64,000 nucleotides of DNA from [Pantoea] beijingensis. Its GTDB lineage: Bacteria > Pseudomonadota > Gammaproteobacteria > Enterobacterales > Enterobacteriaceae. This document shows positions 59,526 to 64,000 of the stretch, piece after piece. The DNA lies in the NCBI RefSeq assembly GCF_022647505.1, contig NZ_CP071409.1, positions 930,001-994,000 of the forward strand, read 5' to 3'. Under the pieces are notes generated by a model that worked only from the letters and a program-made list of their open reading frames with translations, did not search any database and was not told the origin of the DNA. Numbering within the stretch: position 1 is the stretch's first letter; every line of letters starts with the position of its first letter. The translations under genes were made by a program, and so were the position numbers.

Positions 59526-59646
59526 GTTTCATACCACCCTCGCTACATTCCTTCAGTAACCCCGTGGCTATTTATCGTGCGATTGCGTTTATCAGTAGCT
59601 TGAAAAGCGTCGACTCGCGCAATTTAACCGGCCTCCGTTGAGTTAC

Positions 59647-59653
59647 TACCCCT
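59647..59653 (+). promoter_or_regulatory. Candidate upstream NarL heptamer of narG
   Basis: TACCCCT fits the NarL heptamer consensus. It lies about 196 bp upstream of the start site inferred from the FNR box, close to the -195 NarL site known for E. coli narG. Confidence 0.45.
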
Positions 59654-59797
59654 AAATATCTGCTATGCCATTACTCGTCATATCGCTTAGGTTGTTTTTT
59701 GAATTTTACTTTGTTTTTCAGTTAGTTGTTGGCATTTACTTTATTTATACTTTAGTGGTAGTTATTGGTTGTATCCACAACCTGTCGACGCGTTCTC

Positions 59798-59811
59798 TTG
59801 ATCGCAATCAA
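59798..59811. promoter_or_regulatory. FNR box of narG
   Basis: TTGATCGCAATCAA is a perfect TTGAT-N4-ATCAA palindrome, 94 bp before the narG start. A class II FNR position would put transcription start near 59846. Confidence 0.8.
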
Positions 59812-59905
59812 TCTGCAGCACCGGACGCCTCAGTAGGCTTAGTTCACAGTTTGAGCAATGTTCAGTCATTCATATAACAACGCAGAGCCTTCAGGAGCAT
59901 TCCGG

Positions 59906-62900
59906 ATGAGCAAGTTTTTAGACAGGTTTCGTTATTTCAAGCAAATAGCTGAACCATTTTCTGGCAAACATGGCCAGACAATGAATTCCAATCGTGACTG
60001 GGAAGACGGCTACCGTAGTCGCTGGCAGCACGACAAAATCGTGCGATCTACTCACGGAGTCAATTGCACGGGATCATGTAGCTGGAAAATTTACGTCAAA
60101 AATGGTTTGGTCACCTGGGAAACGCAGCAAACCGATTACCCACGCACCCGTCCCGACTTACCTAACCATGAACCTCGCGGCTGTCCGCGTGGAGCCAGCT
60201 ATTCCTGGTACCTCTACAGCGCGAACCGGCTGAAATATCCCTTAATGCGTAAACGCCTGATCACGTTGTGGCGTGAGGCGAAAGCCCAGCACAGCGATCC
60301 TGTTGATGCCTGGGGCTCCATCGTCAGCGATCCAGAGAAAGCCAAAAGTTACAAAATTGCGCGTGGTCGCGGTGGCTTTGTTCGTTCCAGCTGGCAGGAA
60401 GTCAATGAGCTGATTGCGGCTTCGAATGTTTATACGGCAAAAACCTTTGGTCCTGACCGTATTATGGGGTTCTCGCCCATTCCGGCGATGTCCATGGTTT
60501 CTTACGCTTCCGGCGCGCGTTATCTCTCACTGATTGGTGGGACCTGCCTGAGTTTCTACGACTGGTATTGCGATCTGCCTCCCGCTTCGCCAATGACATG
60601 GGGCGAGCAGACCGACGTGCCGGAATCGGCAGACTGGTATAACTCTTCCTACATTATTGCCTGGGGGTCTAACGTCCCGCAGACGCGTACCCCGGATGCC
60701 CACTTCTTTACGGAAGTTCGTTACAAAGGGACCAAAACGGTTGCGGTAACGCCAGACTATGCCGAAGTCGCCAAGCTGTGCGATCAGTGGCTGAATCCAA
60801 AGCAGGGCACTGACAGCGCGATGGCGCTGGCAATGGGCCATGTCATGCTGAGGGAGTTCCACCTCGATCGTGAAGTCAGCTATTTCCGTGATTACGTTCG
60901 CCACTACACCGATATGCCAATGCTGGTACTGCTGGAGCCACGTGAAGGTGGATACTATGCGGCCGGTCGTATGCTGCGTGCCAGCGACTTGGTGGATGGA
61001 TTAGGTCAGGAAAATAATCCTGAATGGAAAACCATTGCCTATAACGAAGCCAACGGTGAACTGGTTGCCCCGCAAGGTTCTATCGGTTTCCGCTGGGGTG
61101 AAAAAGGTAAATGGAACCTGGAGCAACGCGAAGGTAAGTCACAGCAAGAAGTTGAGTTGCAGCTTAGTTTGCTCGGTAGCCATGATGACGTGGCCGACGT
61201 TGGTTTTCCGTATTTCGGTGGATCTGAGAGCGAGCATTTCAACAGCGTAGCACTGGACGAGATCCTGCTACATAAACTGCCAGTGAAACGTCTGCAGCTG
61301 GCGGACGGCAGTGAGGCGCTAGTGACCAGTGTTTATGATTTGACGCTGGCCAACTATGGTCTTGATCGTGGCCTTGATGATGCGAACTGTGCCAACAGCT
61401 ACGATGATATAAAGGCCTACAGCCCAGCCTGGGCAGAGAAAATTACAGGCGTGTCTCGTCAGAATATCATCCGTATCGCCCGCGAATTTGCTGAAAACGC
61501 TGAGAAAACGCGCGGTCGTTCAATGATCATCGTCGGCGCCGGGATGAACCACTGGTATCACATGGACATGAACTACCGCGGTTTGATCAATATGTTGATC
61601 TTCTGTGGCTGCGTTGGACAAAGTGGGGGTGGCTGGGCGCATTACGTGGGCCAGGAAAAGCTGCGTCCGCAAACCGGTTGGACACCGCTGGCATTCGCCC
61701 TTGACTGGCAGCGTCCACCACGTCATATGAACGGCACTTCATTCTTTTATAACCATTCCAGCCAGTGGCGTTACGAAACGGTCGCGACCAGCGAGTTGCT
61801 TTCCCCACTTGCGGATAAATCCCGCTACACGGGTAGCCTGATTGACTTTAACGTTCGTTCCGAACGTATGGGATGGCTGCCATCTGCTCCACAACTTGGG
61901 ACAAACCCATTGCATCTGGCGGCACAAGCTAAAGCGGCAGGTCAGTCACCAATTGATTTTACGGTCGACAGCCTGAAAAATGGCACACTGCGTTTTGCCG
62001 CAGAACAGCCAGATAACCCACAAAACTTTCCACGTAACCTGTTTGTATGGCGATCTAACCTGCTGGGTTCCTCCGGCAAAGGGCATGAGTACATGCTCAA
62101 GTATCTGCTGGGAACCGAAAACGGTATCCAGGGTAAAGATTTAGGCCTGCAAGGAGCAGTGAAGCCGGAAGAAGTTGAATGGCAGGATCAGGGTGGGGAA
62201 GGAAAACTGGACCTGGTTGTAACCCTCGATTTCCGTATGTCCAGTACCTGTCTCTATTCTGATATTGTGCTGCCTACTGCGACCTGGTATGAAAAAGACG
62301 ACATGAATACGTCGGATATGCATCCATTTATTCACCCGCTGTCAGCGGCTGTCGATCCAGCCTGGGAATCGAAAAGTGACTGGGAAATTTATAAAGGTAT
62401 CGCCAAAGCGTTTTCTGACGTGTGCGTAGGTCATTTAGGCGTGGAGACGGATATCGTTACGCTGCCAGTTCAGCATGACTCACCAGCCGAGCTGGCACAA
62501 CCGTTTGACGTGAAGGACTGGAAAAAAGGCGAATGCGATTTAATTCCAGGTAAAACTGCGCCACATATTATCGCTGTTGAGCGTGATTATCCGGCAACCT
62601 GGGAACGTTTTACCTCGCTTGGACCGTTGATGGACAAGTTAGGCAATGGTGGTAAAGGAATTAACTGGAATACCCAGACGGAAGTCGACTTCCTGAAACA
62701 GCTGAACTACGTCAAGGCCGACGGTCCGGCGGCAGGTCGTCCCAATATCAATAGCGCAATTGACGCTGCCGAAGTGATTCTGTCGCTGGCACCAGAAACG
62801 AACGGCCAGGTGGCGGTAAAAGCTTGGCAGGCGTTGAGCGATATTACCGGGCTTGACCATACGCATCTGGCACTCAATAAAGAAGATGAAAAGATTCGCT

Positions 62901-63667
62901 TCCGTGATATCCAGGCCCAGCCGCGCAAAATTATTTCCAGCCCAACCTGGTCTGGCCTGGAAGATGAACATGTTTCATACAATGCCTGTTATACCAATGT
63001 TCATGAGTTGATTCCATGGCGTACCCTGAGCGGCCGTCAGCAGATCTATCAGGATCATGAATGGATGCGTGCCTTTGGTGAAAGTCTGCTGGTCTATCGT
63101 CCGCCAATTGATACGCGGGCGGCGAAGCCCCTGCTGAACAAGAAACCGAATGGTAACCCGGAAAAAGCGCTGAACTTCCTGACGCCACACCAGAAATGGG
63201 GTATTCACTCGACCTACAGTGACAACCTGCTGATGCTGACATTGTCTCGTGGCGGTCCGATTGTCTGGATGAGTGAGGACGATGCGAAAGAACTGGGAAT
63301 TGTCGATAACGACTGGATAGAGGTATTTAACTCCAACGGTGCGTTAACGGCACGTGCCGTAGTCAGCCAGCGTATCCCGGCCGGAATGACCATGATGTAT
63401 CACGCGCAGGAACGCATTGTGAATATCCCTGGCTCAGAAATTACCAGCCAACGCGGTGGGATCCACAACTCGGTCACAAGAACCTGTCCGAAACCCACGC
63501 ATATGATCGGGGGTTATGCGCAGCTTTCCTATGGCTTTAACTACTACGGCACCGTGGGCTCTAACCGCGATGAATTTGTCGTAGTCAGAAAGATGAACAA
63601 TATTAACTGGTTAGATGGCGAAGGTAACGATGATTGTCAGGGTAGCCAGCAGGAGAAAAGCCAATGA
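59906..63667 (+). CDS. narG: Respiratory nitrate reductase alpha subunit NarG
   Basis: NarG is the catalytic subunit of the membrane-bound nitrate reductase NarGHI on the cytoplasmic face; it holds the bis-MGD molybdenum cofactor and a 4Fe-4S cluster (FS0). The 1253-residue product follows E. coli NarG along its whole length. The FS0 segment has STHGVNCTGSCSWKI with its His and Cys ligands, and SLIGGTCLSFYDWYCDLPP contains the Mo-ligand Asp. I start at ATG 59906, where AGGAG (59893-59897) precedes MSKFLDRFRYFKQ; the ATG at 59858 would add 16 residues. The last few residues differ from E. coli. It overlaps narH by 4 nt. Confidence 0.97.
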   Translation: MSKFLDRFRYFKQIAEPFSGKHGQTMNSNRDWEDGYRSRWQHDKIVRSTHGVNCTGSCSWKIYVKNGLVTWETQQTDYPRTRPDLPNHEPRGCPRGASYSWYLYSANRLKYPLMRKRLITLWREAKAQHSDPVDAWGSIVSDPEKAKSYKIARGRGGFVRSSWQEVNELIAASNVYTAKTFGPDRIMGFSPIPAMSMVSYASGARYLSLIGGTCLSFYDWYCDLPPASPMTWGEQTDVPESADWYNSSYIIAWGSNVPQTRTPDAHFFTEVRYKGTKTVAVTPDYAEVAKLCDQWLNPKQGTDSAMALAMGHVMLREFHLDREVSYFRDYVRHYTDMPMLVLLEPREGGYYAAGRMLRASDLVDGLGQENNPEWKTIAYNEANGELVAPQGSIGFRWGEKGKWNLEQREGKSQQEVELQLSLLGSHDDVADVGFPYFGGSESEHFNSVALDEILLHKLPVKRLQLADGSEALVTSVYDLTLANYGLDRGLDDANCANSYDDIKAYSPAWAEKITGVSRQNIIRIAREFAENAEKTRGRSMIIVGAGMNHWYHMDMNYRGLINMLIFCGCVGQSGGGWAHYVGQEKLRPQTGWTPLAFALDWQRPPRHMNGTSFFYNHSSQWRYETVATSELLSPLADKSRYTGSLIDFNVRSERMGWLPSAPQLGTNPLHLAAQAKAAGQSPIDFTVDSLKNGTLRFAAEQPDNPQNFPRNLFVWRSNLLGSSGKGHEYMLKYLLGTENGIQGKDLGLQGAVKPEEVEWQDQGGEGKLDLVVTLDFRMSSTCLYSDIVLPTATWYEKDDMNTSDMHPFIHPLSAAVDPAWESKSDWEIYKGIAKAFSDVCVGHLGVETDIVTLPVQHDSPAELAQPFDVKDWKKGECDLIPGKTAPHIIAVERDYPATWERFTSLGPLMDKLGNGGKGINWNTQTEVDFLKQLNYVKADGPAAGRPNINSAIDAAEVILSLAPETNGQVAVKAWQALSDITGLDHTHLALNKEDEKIRFRDIQAQPRKIISSPTWSGLEDEHVSYNACYTNVHELIPWRTLSGRQQIYQDHEWMRAFGESLLVYRPPIDTRAAKPLLNKKPNGNPEKALNFLTPHQKWGIHSTYSDNLLMLTLSRGGPIVWMSEDDAKELGIVDNDWIEVFNSNGALTARAVVSQRIPAGMTMMYHAQERIVNIPGSEITSQRGGIHNSVTRTCPKPTHMIGGYAQLSYGFNYYGTVGSNRDEFVVVRKMNNINWLDGEGNDDCQGSQQEKSQ

Positions 63668-64000
63668 AAATTCGTTCGCAAGTCGGCATGGTATTGAACC
63701 TGGACAAATGCATCGGTTGCCACACCTGTTCAGTGACCTGTAAGAACGTCTGGACCAGCCGTGAAGGCATGGAGTATGCCTGGTTCAATAATGTGGAAAG
63801 TAAACCAGGCGTGGGATATCCCCATGCCTGGGAAGACCAGAAAAAATGGAAGGGCGGCTGGATACGTAAAATTAACGGTAAGCTGGAACCCCGCATGGGT
63901 AATCGCGTAGGGCTGCTATCGAAAATTTTTGCTAACCCGGATGTTCCCGCTTTAGATGATTATTACGAACCCTTTGATTACGATTATCAGAATCTGCATA
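63664..64000 (+). CDS. narH: Respiratory nitrate reductase beta subunit NarH (5' part)
   Basis: NarH passes electrons from NarI to NarG through iron-sulfur clusters. The first 112 residues are in the window, with the cluster motif CIGCHTCSVTCKNVW near residues 16-30 and the typical segment YPHAWEDQKKWKGGW. The gene overlaps narG by 4 nt (ATGA) and continues beyond the window end, so narJ and narI should follow outside. Confidence 0.95.
   Translation, partial: MKIRSQVGMVLNLDKCIGCHTCSVTCKNVWTSREGMEYAWFNNVESKPGVGYPHAWEDQKKWKGGWIRKINGKLEPRMGNRVGLLSKIFANPDVPALDDYYEPFDYDYQNLH

Larger units (their letters stand above)
59482..59905. other. narK-narG intergenic region with narG promoter
   Basis: It holds the narK terminator (59496-59525), a NarL heptamer-like site at 59647-59653 and the FNR box at 59798-59811. 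A 70-codon frame at 59665-59877 is not protein-like. The T-rich stretch between the NarL and FNR sites could bind IHF, as in E. coli, but I did not find a clear consensus. Confidence 0.6.

Noticed and set aside
59665..59877. 70-codon plus-strand ORF in the narG promoter
   Set aside because: It runs across the FNR box and predicted start site of narG and has a random hydrophobic composition.

Overview
The window is chromosomal DNA of an enterobacterium (order Enterobacterales, probably Enterobacteriaceae or Erwiniaceae; I cannot fix the genus). The main evidence is ftsB-ispD-ispF-truD, surE-pcm-nlpD-rpoS with convergent mutS, dcuSR-fumarase, and narL-narX-narK-narGH, all close in protein sequence to their Escherichia coli counterparts. 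No rRNA, tRNA, CRISPR array or intact insertion sequence was seen.

Layout. (1) 156-2724: housekeeping operon ftsB-ispD-ispF-truD (division, isoprenoid precursors, tRNA pseudouridine). (2) 2725-19155: an accessory island separating truD from surE, which normally abut. It carries a degenerate EAL-domain protein, a 2033-residue secreted adhesin with about 980 residues of pure Asp/Ser/Ala repeats, a dedicated type I secretion system (TolC-like, ABC, HlyD-like), and a 1045-residue glycosyltransferase of the TagE/SdgB type. I infer that the transferase sugar-coats the Ser-Asp repeats before export, which would make this a Gram-negative counterpart of staphylococcal SD-repeat glycosylation. This is the most interesting locus in the window. 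(3) 19156-25642: surE-pcm-nlpD-rpoS and convergent mutS. (4) 25643-31294: a scarred accessory zone with a frameshifted phage-type integrase remnant, the lysozyme inhibitor ivy, gntP divergent from uxuR with UxuR-like operators but no uxuAB, and a small lipoprotein. (5) 31449-46106: a complete aryl polyene (APE) pigment cluster, largely overlapping genes on one strand, apeB-apeR by order and family. (6) 46359-47114: an SDR oxidoreductase on the opposite strand. (7) 47563-55207: an anaerobic C4-dicarboxylate module of class I fumarase, DASS transporter (in the place DcuB has in E. coli), a cytoplasmic ApbE-type flavin transferase, and DcuR/DcuS, with a perfect FNR box upstream of the transporter. 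(8) 55324-64000: nitrate respiration, narL-narX (minus strand) and narK, narG, narH (plus strand), with FNR boxes upstream of narK and narG; narH runs off the window.

Working together: the island builds a surface adhesin and the APE cluster a cell-envelope pigment, both surface traits. The right third is an anaerobic respiration block (nitrate and C4-dicarboxylates) under FNR, NarXL and DcuSR. Start codons were re-chosen from ribosome binding sites and family lengths where noted. All database-type statements are from memory of the families and were not computed.
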